This document shows, piece after piece, positions 1 to 11,410 of a stretch of DNA of 64,000 bases (positions within the stretch are counted from its first letter, which is position 1; each line of letters starts with the position of its first letter). The stretch is taken from assembly GCF_050003625.1 (NCBI RefSeq), contig NC_134401.1, positions 98,744,852 to 98,808,851 on the forward strand, written 5' to 3'. A program made the translations under genes and the position numbers. The notes beneath the pieces are model-generated. The model made no database searches and was not told the origin of the DNA. It saw nothing but the letters and a program-made list of their open reading frames with translations. The stretch comes from Haematobia irritans. Lineage: Eukaryota; Arthropoda; Insecta; Diptera; Muscidae.

Positions 1-1790
1 TTGCGTTAACTTAGCCAACTATATCCTTCGTGCTGAAAAAGATTTTAATTCTTTTAAACAAATCGGACTACTTGATTTTTCGTTTATAGGTACAAATACG
101 GCGGGAGAGGATGTACCTTCTTCTATATTTCTTGTGAATTTTAAGTGTGGTTTGTCAAGGAAAGGTATCCTTCTCCTCAACATATCTGAAAATTAAGCAC
201 TATATTATAATATCATACAAAGAATTACTGTTTCCCATCCAATAAATCGGAAAAAGCAAAAATAGTAAAAAATTTTACCACATTAACATTTGCTAAAATG
301 TTGGAAAATGATGCACCCTCTACGTTGGCTGCCAATTTCATGTACATTTAAGTTCTTTACTAAAAAGAAGTCTGGCAGAAGCCTGTGCAAAATCATAAAA
401 TTATGTACCGAGTTTCCATTTACGGACAACCCTCTACTTTCAATTTAAGAAAAAAAAAAAAAAACGGACAAAAGGGAACCCTCCCCCCACCTTCGCTCCA
501 CTCCAACCTGATATCGGAGTATCACGTACCCTATATTAATTTCGCAACTACTCAATGGTCCCTATAAATTCTATCGAAGTAAATCGACAAAGTTTATTTC
601 AATTTTCCCCTTCCCCAACCAGATATCGAAAAATCATATACTAATTTAAAAATTATGTATAAATTTAATCACCTCCTCCCACGTTCCCTGTAAATTTCAA
701 GTAGATCGGCGATGTTTAAATTTTGCTCTATTGTTTTAAAGGGACGTCACTTTCCCCGATACAATATCAACAAACACCGTAGTGAATAGCACCCCTAACC
801 TTTCCTGAAAATTCTTGAAACTTTCCTTCAAGTGTGGGACCTCCTCCCCGACTAAATATCGAAAAGTGATGTAGCGTATCTTTTGTAAACGTCCCAGAAA
901 ATGTCAAGCAAATTATAAGCCTAAAAGGGCGGCCTCTCTTCCGTCCAAATATCACAAAATCAGGTATCAACTATTAATATCGTAACCTCTCCCCAGTCCT
1001 CCGTAAATTTCAAGTAACTCGGTAAAAGTTTAATTGTTTCTCTGTATGTACTTAAGAGAAGCGGATGTCTCCCTATGCCCTTTTATTTTTATTAAAAAAT
1101 CGAGAACCTGATATAAATTTCATAACCCATTTTTTCCGTAAAATTTCAGTCGGGGGAGTTTTGTTTTGTTTGTACTTTCAAAAAAAAATTCGGGCAAAGG
1201 GGTGGTCCCCCTCCCCGGCCAAGTAACGAAAAAAAATGTAGTGGATTTTTGTCTAGATGCCAACCCCAACATTCAATGTAAATTTCAAGCAAATCGCATA
1301 ATTTTGTTCCAAGTTTCAAAAAGTAGGGCAAGGGGGAGGTCCCCCTCCCCATCCACATATGAAATCATCGGGTACCCCATATTAATTCCATAACCTCACC
1401 ACATGTTCTCTGTAAATCTCAGATAATTTAGAGAATTTTAGTTTTTTCACTGTACTTAAAAAAAAGTCGAACAAAGGGGAGGCCCCCTCCGCCACCAAAT
1501 ATCGAAATAAAAAGTAGCGGATCTTTGTCTAGATGCCAACCCCAATCTTCAATGAAAATTTCAAGCAAATCGGTCAACTTTGGTCAAATTTTCAAAAAGT
1601 CCGACGAAGGGGAGGTCCCCCTCCGCGACCAGGTGTCAAAAAATGAGGTACCCTATTTTCAACACATGAACGCCCCCTACGATCTCTGAAAGTTTCAAGT
1701 AAATCGGTTCAGCCGTTTCGGAGCCAACTCGGTACATACAAACAAATAAACAAACATAGATTGAATTTTATATATATATAGATTATTATT
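1..1790. repeat. Degenerate ~137-bp tandem repeat block with LINE-like 3' end
   Basis: Related units recur with a core like GGGGAGGTCCCCCTCCCC followed by 'aatttcaagtaaatcgg'. The cores near 1196, 1331, 1470 and 1604 give a period of about 137 bp, and units upstream are more diverged. The block ends at about 1690-1790 with a segment containing 'cagccgtttcggagcc', an (AAAC/AAAT)n-like stretch and a TA-rich tail, which looks like the 3' terminus of a retroposed element. A second diverged copy lies at 26840-27655. The open frames here are byproducts of low-stop repeats. The family is not identified. Confidence 0.6.
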
Positions 1791-2811
1791 TGTTTCTTTA
1801 CTTTTCAATACTTATACATGTATTTATATTAAATACATTTTTATTTATATTAATATGTGGATAATACAATTATAATTGTATTATTTATATAATTCATGCA
1901 CTTTAATTTATAAGATCTAAATCTTGTTGTGTATGATGAAATAGATGAACAAAACAAAAGACGATTTCATTAATTTAAAAGAATTTTTCAGAATTATTAA
2001 AGCCAAATAAAGCGTTAGTCAAACAAAATTTTCTTTCATGTAAAGAAAGTTTTAAGTCGAATCACTTAACTTAACTACAAAAAGACAAAACTACTTCATT
2101 CGTCAGGAAAATGCGTCTTCTGTACTAAGCAAAATTCGCATTCTTATTTTAAGGACATGAACACGTTCCTCTCACGAAAATCCTTTTTTCAGTGCAGGGA
2201 TGTGAAAACAGTTTAATAAAGACTAACTCATTTTTTTAATTTTCTGGATAATTGTATTATCCCTCATAACTTTCTTATTTCCACGTGATTTATTAACTTC
2301 TCAACAGTTTTTTTTCTGTTCATCTTCTTGTAAGAGTAAATATTCGATTTTATATTTTTTTTACCTTTTGCTGGACGGAGAACCGCAGGCCATACAGTTT
2401 GTAAGCAAACTCACTATCCATTGGGCCATGTAGCTCTTATTGTCATCAACACATAGCTAACTCTATAGTTCATTTTTTCCTAGTTCATATTTATTAATGC
2501 CTTTTATCTAAATGTTGATATTTGCATTATTCTTAGTATTTGATATTTGTGTTTTTAGTTTACACCAATGGTGCTCACCCAAAGGTGATACTATCATAAT
2601 ATCATAAATTTTAATTTTTATGATCGCCTGATATCAATGCAGGTTGGTTTAATACCCAAATAATGTATACTATATATTATTACAGCATTTTATTTATTCG
2701 AGATTACTGGACAACAAAAAAACAAAGGGAATTGTTACTGTTAAGTTATTGAAAAGAAATTCTCAAATATCAATCTACACACGCCTGACAATACACATAT
2801 TTTATTGCTGC
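1791..2811. other. AT-rich non-coding stretch with element relics
   Basis: No coding region is supported. At 2053-2071 the phrase 'aagtcgaatcacttaact' matches the inner end of element H (26403-26420), so 1960-2110 is probably an H relic. 2240-2440 reads, on the minus strand, like the middle of family D (tRNA-like segment, then a 'gaaataagaaagttatgaggg' type sequence). The rest is unassigned. Confidence 0.5.
2370..2436 (-). other. tRNA-like segment (family D relic)
   Basis: Read on the minus strand it has an A-box-like 'tggcccaatgg', then 'cttacaaactgtatgg', 'tgcggttctccg' in the B-box position, and 'gcaaaaggtaaaa'. The same order occurs at 4226-4297 and, decayed, inside the D elements at 7910-7968 and 22920-22975. 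The B box has lost its TTCGA core, so this is a decayed Pol III-type promoter or tRNA pseudogene, not a tRNA gene. Confidence 0.55.
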
Positions 2812-4036
2812 ACTGTTAGAAAAATATGTTTTTCATATGTTCCGATATAAACAAAATGTGTTTCGGGCACGATTTTAAACCACAATATATTTAAGTGCGA
2901 ACATGTAATTTTCCTAAACTAACACTAAATGTTTGGGACATCTATGTTAATATGTTAGAATATATTATGTTTGGGGCATGAATGTTTCATAAAAATCATA
3001 TGTGTGAATACAAACATATATAAATTTACAAATTTCAACTAAACATACATATGTTGTGATATTTTATTCAAAGCGACAGAGAGAGTATAGAGAGAAATAG
3101 AGATGGAAACCGGGAGAGTTGACGAAAGATATCAATATAACACAGCAAAAGAGTCAAAAGAGAACAATTTCTGTGAAACCGCTTGTATGTTGTTTCGGAA
3201 AACTGTTTTATGATAAGGCCAAAAATTTGATATGTTTAAGTCTAAATATTATTTAATTTGAATAAAGAGAATATACATTCTGAACCAAGAGAATAGACAT
3301 TTGAAAAACAAACAGCTTATGTTTTCGCCTTGAGAGCAGCATTTTATGTATGTGTGGACATGTGTTTTGTTTATCATTTTGGCATTATTTTTTTCTTGGT
3401 TCGTTAAAAGAAATCAGGGGTCTTCATAAAAATAACGAAAGGGCACTATACTCTTTTTAGAGTTGGGACAGTAAAATGAAATAAGGAGGAAATAGTGAAA
3501 AATTACACAGTAAAATGTAAAAAAACAAAGTTTAGTTTCTCTTTATTAAAAAGTAGTCCACGAGGAGTTGACGGACACCATCAAATATAAAAGCGGGCAT
3601 TAAGTTCGACTTTTACAGCTAAAACAATTTAAAAAGTTTATTTTCTTTAAAATGAATTATTAAAGAAAAATAAAAGGAATTTTAGAGCGATGGTGTTAAA
3701 TGCTAGTAAAAAACTGTTCACTCCTAAATAAATTTATGTTTATATTATAAAATTATGTATGTATGTTTATACTCGATTCCACGTTCTTCTTTTGTTAGTT
3801 TTTGAATGCCTTCCAAATTTTAAAGTTTTGTACAAAAACAGTTTTTTATTACAAGATTGTTATTTTTGCAATAAAAAATAATATTTTATCCAAAAATCAT
3901 TCAATTTCGTTTATATCAAGCACTGTTACTGACTATAAATCTTTAATAACGCACATTTCGATGTTTCATTTAAAAAAATTAATATAGTATAAATATAAAT
4001 GTGTAAATTAAAAAAAAAAAAAAAACAAAAAAAAAT

Positions 4037-4115
4037 GTTCGGTCGGAGCAGGGATTGAACCCACGACCCTTTGCATGCAAGGCAGACATGCTAACCACTG
4101 CTCCACGTGGCAAAC
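4037..4115 (-). other. tRNA-like head of a SINE or tRNA pseudogene
   Basis: The minus strand reads 'gtggagcagtggttagcatg' (A box), 'gccttgcatgcaaagg' and 'gtgggttcaatccctgc' (B box), ending in 'cgaccgaac'. It parallels the head of the SINE at 62687-63025 and of the relic at 33378-33567, but the SINE body is missing and a long T-run follows directly, as after a Pol III transcript. It could be a head-only SINE or a decayed tRNA gene. Cloverleaf pairing of the acceptor stem is poor. Confidence 0.6.
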
Positions 4116-4225
4116 AAATGTATGTTTCTGTTAAATAATGTTATGTTTGCATGGGCTCGTGGGCGCTGCAAACTATGCTATATAAATGTAACTTAAAACG
4201 ATAATTATCTACTGGTGACTATAAC

Positions 4226-4297
4226 AGCTACGTAGCCCAGTGGATAGTGTGTTGGCTTACAAACTGTATGGTCCTCGGTTCGATTCTCCGTGCAGGC
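4226..4297 (+). other. tRNA-like segment with A and B boxes inside family D
   Basis: 'tagcccagtgg' (A box) and 'ggttcgattctcc' (B box) are about 50 bp apart, the spacing of an internal Pol III promoter. It is followed by the D-family module 'aggtaaaatt ... tattacag ... aaggtgcca'. This is the best preserved tRNA-like copy in family D; the intact D elements keep only its 3' half. Confidence 0.6.
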
Positions 4298-4847
4298 GAA
4301 AGGTAAAATTTAAAAATTTTATAAAAGTGAATAATTTCTTCAACATTATTTGTATTACAGAGAAAGGTGCCAATAACTAAAAAATTTCGTGGAAGTGAAA
4401 ATTACGAGTATGTTAGGGAATGAGCACAATCGTGTTTGAGAAAAATTCTTCCAAGCATATAATATTTTTGGCTCAAAATGCTTCCAAACATATAATATGT
4501 TCACATAAAACAAACATATTAATGTTTCGGCAGTATGCAATAATATATGTGCTTCCTGCAAAATATGTTTGGAACATATGTTAAAGAAGCGATTTTTTTT
4601 GAGGGTGTGGCTAACTCGAATTTCCATAACCTTTAATATAGATTTGTCGGGGGGAGACGAATTATTTTTATAAGCTAACTTCTTATGGAAATTACATACG
4701 AAAATTATTCTTCCCCAATTGAACCATTTTTCACCACCACTGTGCGTCATCTTCTCATATAACAACAGTGCCTTAATCTTATTTTCTACAGTTGAACAGT
4801 TATCGTTATAAGTCTTGTAGTACTCTCCTCTTGAGCCTTGCAAACGT

Positions 4848-5520
4848 TTTGTCAAAATTTTATTTCTATTGAAAATTTTGTCAAATTTTATTTCTATAGA
4901 ACATTTTGTCAAAATTTTATTTCTATACAAAATTTTGTAAAAATTTTATTTCTATTGAAAATTTTATCAAATTTTATTTCTATAGAACATTTTCTCAAAA
5001 TTTTATTTCTATAGAAAATTTTGTCAAATTTTATTACTATAGAAAATTTTGTCATTTTATTTTTAAAGAATATTTTGTCAAAATTTTACTTCTACGAATA
5101 TAGAAATTTTTATTTCTATAGAAAATTTCGTCAAAATTTGAGTTACGTTTTTTCTTATTCGAATATAGAATATTATTTAAATTTTGTCAAAAATTTATTT
5201 CTATAGAAAATTTTTTGTCAAAATTTTATTTCTATAGAAAATTTGTCAAAACTTGAGTTATGTTTTTTCTTATTCGAATATATAATATTATTTAAATTTT
5301 GTCAAAATTTTATTTCTATATTTCGATAAAAAAAAATTATGTCTAAATTTTTTTCTATAGAAAATTTTGTCAAAATTTTATTCCTATAGAATATTTTGTC
5401 AAAACTTTATTTCTATAAAAAATTTTCTCAAAATTTTATTTCTATACAAAATTTTGTCACAATTTTATTTCTATACAAAATATTTTTTATATAGAAAATT
5501 TATATTTCTATAGAAGATTA
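4848..5520. repeat. 29-bp palindromic minisatellite array
   Basis: Tandem, degenerate copies of a unit built from the palindrome TTTCTATAGAAA and the near-palindrome AAAATTTTGTCAAAATTTT. The same unit makes the arrays at 11450-13905, 16270-18126, 24200-24450, 28410-28630, 35420-36720 and 38360-42740. The right flank (5520-5598, 'ttttgcaaaatctacc ... aagaattctagc') is the inverse of the left flank of the 35420 array, so both sit in one larger element family. The open frames are repeat artefacts. Confidence 0.9.
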
Positions 5521-5598
5521 AAGAACCTCTTAAACGGAGGGATATATTTTGCAAAATCTACCAAAACACCAAGAATTCTAGCAATTTACCAAAGAAAA

Positions 5599-7092
5599 CA
5601 AGGAGGGAAAATCTAAAGTCGGGCGGTGCTGACTATATTATACCCTGCACCACTTTGTAGATCTAAATTTTCGATACCATATCACATCCGTCAAATGTGT
5701 TGGGGGCTATATATAAAGGTTTGTCCCAAATACATACATTTAAATATCACTCGATTTGGACGAATTTGATAGACTTCTACAAAATCTATAGACTCAAAAT
5801 TTAAGTCGGCTAATGCACTAGGGTTGAACACAATGTTAGTAAAAAAAAATATGGGAAACATTTAAATCTGAAGTAATTTTAAGGAAACTTCGCAAAAGTT
5901 TATTTATGATTTATCGCTCGATATATATGTATTAGAAGTTTAGGAAAATTAGAGTAATTTTTATAACTTTTCGACAAAGCAGTGGCGATTTTACAAAGAA
6001 AATGTTGGTATTTTGACCATTTTTGTCAAAATCAGAAAAACATATATATGGGAGCTATATCTACATCTGAACCGATTTCAACCAAATTTGGCGCGCATAG
6101 CAACAATGCTAATTCTACTCCCTGTGCAAAATTTCAACTAAATCGGTGTTAAAAATTGGCCTCTGTGGTCAAATGAGTGTAAATCGGGCGAAAGCTATAT
6201 ATGGGAGATATATCTAAATCTGAACCGATTTCAACCAAATTTGGCACGCATAGCTACAATGCTAATTCTACTCCCTGTGCGAAATTTCAACTAAATCGGA
6301 GTTAAAAATTGGCCTCTGTGGTCATATGAGTGTAAATCGGGCGAAATCTATATAGGAGATATATCTAAACCTGAACCGATTTCAACCAAATTTGGCACGC
6401 ATAGCTACAATGCTAATTCTACTCCCTGTGCAAAATTTCAACTAAATCGGAGGAAAAAATTGGCCTGCGTGGTCATATGAGTGTAAATCGGCCGAAAGCT
6501 ATATCTTGGAGCTATATCTAAATCTGAACCGATTTCAACTAAATTTGGCACACATAGCTACAATGCTAATTCTACTCCCTGTGCAAAATTTCAACCAAAA
6601 AAAACTCTGGCTTCTGGGACCGTATTAGTCCATATCGGGCGAAAGATATATAAGGGAGCTATATCTAAATCTGAACCGATTTCAATAAAATTTGGCACAC
6701 TTGACTATAGTACTAACTGTTCTTCTTGTGCAAAATTTTAAGCAAATTAGAGTAAAACTCTGGCTTCTGGGGCCATATAAGTCCATATCGGGCGAAATAT
6801 ATATATGGGAGCTATTACTAAATCTGAACCGATTTCTTCCAAAATCAATAGGGATCTATTCTGAGCCAAAACACATAGTTGTGCTAAATTTGAAGTCGAT
6901 TGGACTAAAACTGCGACCTAGACTTTGATTACAAAAATGTGTTCACGGACAGACGGACATGGTTATCGACTCAGGAGCCCACCCTGAGCATTTTTGCCAA
7001 AGACACCATGCGTCTATCTCGTCTCCTTCTGGATGTTACAAACATATGCCCTAACTTATAATACGCTGTTCCACAGTGTGGCGCAGGGTATA
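5599..7092 (-). mobile_element. DINE-1-like (HINE/Helentron-type) element, family A, copy 1
   Basis: The left (3') end has a short stem-loop ('agtcgggcggtgctgact') next to 'tataccctgcaccac'. The right (5') end carries the inverted motif in a hairpin ('gctgttccacagtgtggc' then 'gcagggtata'). Between them are about six degenerate ~150-bp units centred on 'gggagctatatctaaatctg' (6050, 6203, 6354, 6507, 6654, 6807), then 'cggacagacggacatgg' near the 5' end. Subterminal inverted repeats, a 3' stem-loop and central ~150-bp repeats match the known DINE-1 layout. There is no protein coding, so it is non-autonomous. Confidence 0.65.
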
Positions 7093-7096
7093 AAAA

Positions 7097-8660
7097 CGCC
7101 TCGCTAACATATACTTCCAAACCTATTCTGTGTCAAGCAAATATATTTTCAGAATATGTTCAAACAAAAAATTGTTTGTACTGTGAAAAAATGTTATGTT
7201 TTACCTTAAGCATGTGTTTGTTTAAGTCCCCAAATAGTCAATTCCAGTTTCTAAACATTAGTTTGCTTGCAGCAAAATATATATAATTGTGTTGGAATAC
7301 AAACAAAAACATATACATATTACCAATTTATTTGAATATGAAATCCCAAATATAAACATGTACTCAGCAACCTACACTTTTATTTGCTGTATTTAACCAT
7401 CTCAGTCGCCATCTTTATATTTTTCTCTACTCCCTCTCTTTGCTATTTGTAAGCATATATATGTTTATACGAAATTTCAAAATTAATATATGTTTGCATC
7501 CAGAGCTTTTATATATAAAGAAACGTAACATAATGTCGCAAACACAATATGTTCTAACATATTTACATACACGGATGAAAAAGACTGTTTTTCATATGTT
7601 TGGCTATAAACATTATATGTTTGGAACACAAATTTTTAAACACAATATTTTTGAGTGCAAGCATATAATGTTCATAACATGTTTGGGACATATATGTTAA
7701 TATGTTAGAACATATTATGTTTGGGACATAAAATGTTTGTAAATATAATATGCTTGGATGCAAACATATATTAATTTAGAAATAACCTATAAACATATAT
7801 GTGTTTAGTAGCTTGGAGCGCTATTTAACAGGGAGCGATATTGAATTAAGTTGGTGGTGGTTGCTTGTTATTACAAAATTAACATTTTATTTTCCCTTGG
7901 GCAATTGATCAGCTACTTCGTTGATCCTTACAAACTGTGTGGTCCGCTGTTCGAATCCCCGTCCGGCAAAAGGTAAAATTAAAATAAAAAAAATCATAAA
8001 ATTGAATAATTTCTTCTACAATGTTTGTATTACAGAAAAATGTGCTAAGAACTAAAAAATCTCGTGGAAGTGAGAAAGATGTGAGGGAATATACAATTAG
8101 GCAGAAACAAAGTTTTGAGCATTCAGGTCGAAAACCTATGTTGTTAGCACCTATATTACCTGTTTATTTTCATAATTCATTATGATTGTAAATATATAAA
8201 TAAATAAATAAAATTTTGAGCACAATATTGTTTGGGAGAATTTTTTTAAGCATATAATATTTTTGGGTGCAAAATGCTTCCAAACATATTATATGTTCAC
8301 ATAATAACATATTGTTTTTTGGAAGACAACATTATTGAATTTGGATGCAAAAATACAAAATGTTTGGAACTTAGACTACCCAAACATATATTGTTTAGAC
8401 CAATATGCTTTCAAACATATTATATATTGGAAGAGATCAAACATATAAATGTTTGGGCAATACCCAAAAATGTATATGCTTGAAGCAAAATATGTTTGGG
8501 AGTATATGTTACAGAAGCGATTTTTTGTGAGGGTGTATATATGTCCCAAACATCTTATACTAATTTATGAACATTATATGTTTGCACTTAAAAACATTTG
8601 AAATTTGAAAAATTCAAACATATAATGTTTACACCGAAACATATTAAAATCACTTTGTTT
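7097..8660 (-). mobile_element. Older family D element, split by a younger D copy
   Basis: 7097-7567 and 8538-about 8660 together read as one reverse-oriented D: 'cgcctcgctaacatat' at the left resembles the D terminus 'cgcttctgtaacatat'. The break 'gttctaacatatttaca|TA' and 'TA|tatgtcccaaacat' corresponds to the uninterrupted 'gttctaacatattaacat' of the copy at 23051-24023. The younger D1 landed at a TA inside it. The right end is not sharply defined. Confidence 0.6.
7570..8535 (+). mobile_element. Family D non-autonomous DNA transposon, copy D1 (TA target)
   Basis: 966 bp flanked by TA at 7568-7569 and 8536-8537. The ends are CACGGATGAAAAAG... and ...TTTTTTGTGAGGGTG, short imperfect inverted repeats starting CAC. 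The inside is rich in 'aaacatatatgtttgg' motifs in both orientations. A central module (7910-8170) holds half a tRNA-like sequence, a 'tttgtattacag' splice-acceptor-like site and a ~50-codon open stretch ending at TGA. TA duplication plus short TIRs suggests a Tc1/mariner-type mobiliser. No transposase is present. Confidence 0.8.
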
Positions 8661-9384
8661 TTGTCCGTAAAAATAAACAAACATTTTCTCACATTTTGGA
8701 AAAATTTAACTAATTTTAAATTAAACTAATTTGCATGAAGTAAAAATAAATTAAAGCGTAGTAGACTTTTTTCTCAGGATGCTGATTTTATTTAATTAAT
8801 TTTATTACATATATTTCAAGTTCAACTTACCCAATCATTTTATCATGCAAATTTATATTGCTACTCAACAAAAAAAATAGCTTACCCAGCAAAAACTAGG
8901 TAACCACATCTCATTACAATTGACATTACCAGGAGTAAAGCTGTCATTACACGTTGCATTACATTGCGGCGAGTTATAATGACTAACTTGTAATGACAAA
9001 AATAAATACTTCTCGGTAATTTTCGAATTGTTATTCTCAAATTTTTAGGCAGTTGTAGTTAATATAATTATTCACATAATCGAGCACTTACATAAAAAAT
9101 CAAAAAGAATATGTAATGTAACGGTAATTCTGAAGATTTTTCCGTTAGGAATTTTTTATCACAAATATTTCATAATAATTGTGTTTAATGACATTATCAT
9201 ATTATGCTTTAAATAAATGCTTTCTTATACCTCATTCACATTACACTTCCAAAATGCGTTTAAACTAAATTTCAAATGTCATTTGCCTTATAAAAAAGAG
9301 ACTTAAAATCCACTTTTAGTAGATTTCGAACCTTATGTGAATTGGCTATTGGATATATTGTATCGTAATTCACGAATCCAACTA

Positions 9385-10316
9385 AAGGGTGATTCTTTTG
9401 AGGTTAGGATTTTCATGCATTAGTATTTGACAGATCACGTGGGATTTCAGACATGGTGTCAAAGAGAAAGATGCTCAGTATGCTTTGACATTTCATCATG
9501 AATAGACGAACGATCTGTCACAACGTCGAATTTTCAGTGAATGGGCCCTAGAAAAGTTGGCAGAAAATCCGCTTTTTTATCGACAAATTTTGTTCAGCGA
9601 TGAGGCTCATTTCTGGTTGAATGGCTACGTAAATAAGCAAAATTGCCGCATTTGGAGTGAAGAGCAACCAGAAGCCGTTCAAGAACTGCCCATGCATCCT
9701 GAAAAATGCACTGTTTGGTGTGGTTTGTACGCTGGTGGAATCATTGGACCGTATTTTTTCAAAGATGCTGTTGGACGCAACGTTACGGTGAATGGCGATC
9801 GCTATCGTTCGATGCTAACAAACTTTTTGTTGCCAAAAATGGAAGAACTGAACTTGGTTGACATGTGGTTTCAACAAGATGGCGCTACATGCCACACAGC
9901 TCGCGATTCTATGGCCATTTTGAGGGAAAACTTCGGAGAACAATTCATCTCAAGAAATGGACCGGTAAGTTGGCCACCAAGATCATGCGATTTGACGCCT
10001 TTAGACTATTTTTTGTGGGGCTACGTCAAGTCTAAAGTCTACAGAAGTAAGCCAGCAACTATTCCAGCTTTGGAAGACAACATTTCCGAAGAAATTCGGG
10101 CTATTCCGGCCGAAATGCTCGAAAAAGTTGCCCAAAATTGGACTTTCCGAATGGACCACCTAAGACGCAGCCGCGGTCAACATTTAAATGAAATTATCTT
10201 CAAAAAGTAAATGTCATGGACCAATCTAACGTTTCAAATAAAGAACCGATGAGATTTTGCAAATTTATGCGTTTTTTTTTTAAAAAAAGTTATCAAGCTC
10301 TTAACAAATCACCCTT
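9385..10316 (+). mobile_element. Mariner-superfamily element, DD41D spacing, internally deleted
   Basis: 932 bp between TA (9383-9384) and TA (10317-10318), with inverted ends AAGGGTGATTC and AAGGGTGATTT. It holds one transposase ORF that lacks its N-terminal half. A complete member would be about 1.3 kb, so roughly 0.4 kb is missing near 9505. It is inserted inside element K. Confidence 0.9.
9506..10210 (+). pseudogene. Mariner transposase, catalytic domain only (DD41D)
   Basis: The frame is open from just after an in-frame TAG at 9503-9505 to TAA at 10208-10210, about 234 codons. No ATG opens it: 9557 is TTG, and the only nearby ATG (9498) is in another frame. The triad is visible: FSDEAHF gives the first Asp, WFQQDGATCHTA the second, and SCDLTPLDYFLWGY the third Asp, with 41 residues between the second and third. 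That spacing is the DD41D mariner subgroup (known from Ceratitis). The helix-turn-helix DNA-binding region is gone, so the protein could not bind its ends. No stop or frameshift interrupts the catalytic part, so the deletion is recent or this derivative was amplified as is. The tail ends '...NEIIFKK' and an AATAAA lies shortly after the stop. Confidence 0.85.
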
Positions 10317-10766
10317 TACCTTAAACAACCTACATTTATTTCTATTTTAAGTGTGAAATTAATTTGAGTGTAATCTTATTTAGATTATTTATTAGAATTT
10401 TTGTTTATTTATACAATATTCGTTTCTATTCAAGTAGTTCTCCTATTACAGCACCACTCGCCATATTTTGATCCATTGTAATCGGCGATAGAAATCAATA
10501 TTTTCGAGATTTGGTTGCCTGAGACAATAAGTGGCTATTTTGCAAGTTTTGGTGTATCTACGAATAAGTCATTACATATTAGGTGATTATATGCTTTAAA
10601 TGCACTACTTATTTTATGGCCGATAGTATGCCTGGGAAGAAGTACTTCCCTCCTAGGACATGCGTATGTAAATGTAATCCGAAGCGATGCCAATTAATAA
10701 GTGGTTATTAATTTTTAAATAGGCTTACCTACAAGATTACCGGGTAATGAGAGTTTTTGCTGGGTA

Positions 10767-11410
10767 GATATCTCAACGTTGTAGTTCACAACTTTCAAAA
10801 TGGAAGCTAGCCTCTAATTTGATTTTGTTCTATTCACATCACAAATAGTAACGATTTCTTGTTGTTTTTATTTTGTGAGAAAATTTAGTCAATAAAAAAA
10901 TTTAACTTAATAGCGACTTAATTGTTTTAACAAACAGGCAAAACAAATCTATAATTTTATTGTATTTTCAGCTCTGAGTTCTGACGCAAACTAATAAACC
11001 AAACCTATTTTTGACTCCTGTATTATATTTGAAACAAGAATTAAGCTTTCCCAAAAAAAAACAAAAAACAAACAAACAAAAACGCAACTGCAACTCTAAA
11101 GAACAAATGAGAGCTTTCAGAATTCATTATTTTTGTATGCTACTTTGCAATTTTGAAATTAATCCATGAGATTTTTAGGAGTACTGGGGACTACGCAAAA
11201 AAACAGAAACAAACAAAAACTAGTTTCAATGTCAGTTGCAACAATGATGTAATTGTTTAATCGTTTATTTAATTCTATATTTTGTTTATTGTAACATAGA
11301 ACATTGTCATAAATAATTGCATTTTAGGGAAGGAGGAGGGAACCTATGAAATTGGAATTGTATATCCAATATTATATATAAGGCATATTAAACAATTAAG
11401 TAAGTTCCAA
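10767..11410. other. AT-rich non-coding, nothing recognised
   Basis: There is no ORF of note, no clear TIRs and no relation to the repeat families in the window. It has simple (CAAA)n-like stretches near 11055-11090. It may be host intergenic sequence between elements K and C. Confidence 0.5.

Larger units (their letters stand above)
2812..4607 (+). mobile_element. Diverged family D DNA element (relic, contains other insertions)
   Basis: The left part resembles the D start ('aaaaatatgtttttcatatgtt' against 'ttttcatatgtttggc' in intact copies), and the right part ends 'aagaagcgattttttttgagggtgt', matching the D terminus. It is about 800 bp longer than an intact D (966-976 bp). The extra material at roughly 3065-4200 is AT-rich, has no recognised gene, and includes a second tRNA-like segment at 4037-4115. 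The exact TA borders are not clean. Confidence 0.5.
8885..10764. mobile_element. Family K non-autonomous DNA element with CCCAGCAAAAACT TIRs
   Basis: It begins CCCAGCAAAAACTAGGTAAC after TA (8883-8884) and ends in ...AGTTTTTGCTGGG before TA (10765-10766), giving 13-bp perfect inverted ends. Without the mariner inserted at 9385-10316 it is about 950 bp. The interior repeats 'cattac' / 'gtaatg' motifs and has no coding capacity. The termini and TA duplication are Tc1/mariner-like, but no transposase in the window matches. Confidence 0.75.

Noticed and set aside
4226..4297. Functional tRNA gene
   Set aside because: A and B boxes are present but the flanks do not pair as an acceptor stem, and the same sequence is part of a repeated element.
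4355..4930. 191-codon minus-strand frame as a gene
   Set aside because: It runs through the family D end and into the 29-bp array, has biased low-complexity composition, and has no start context or domain.
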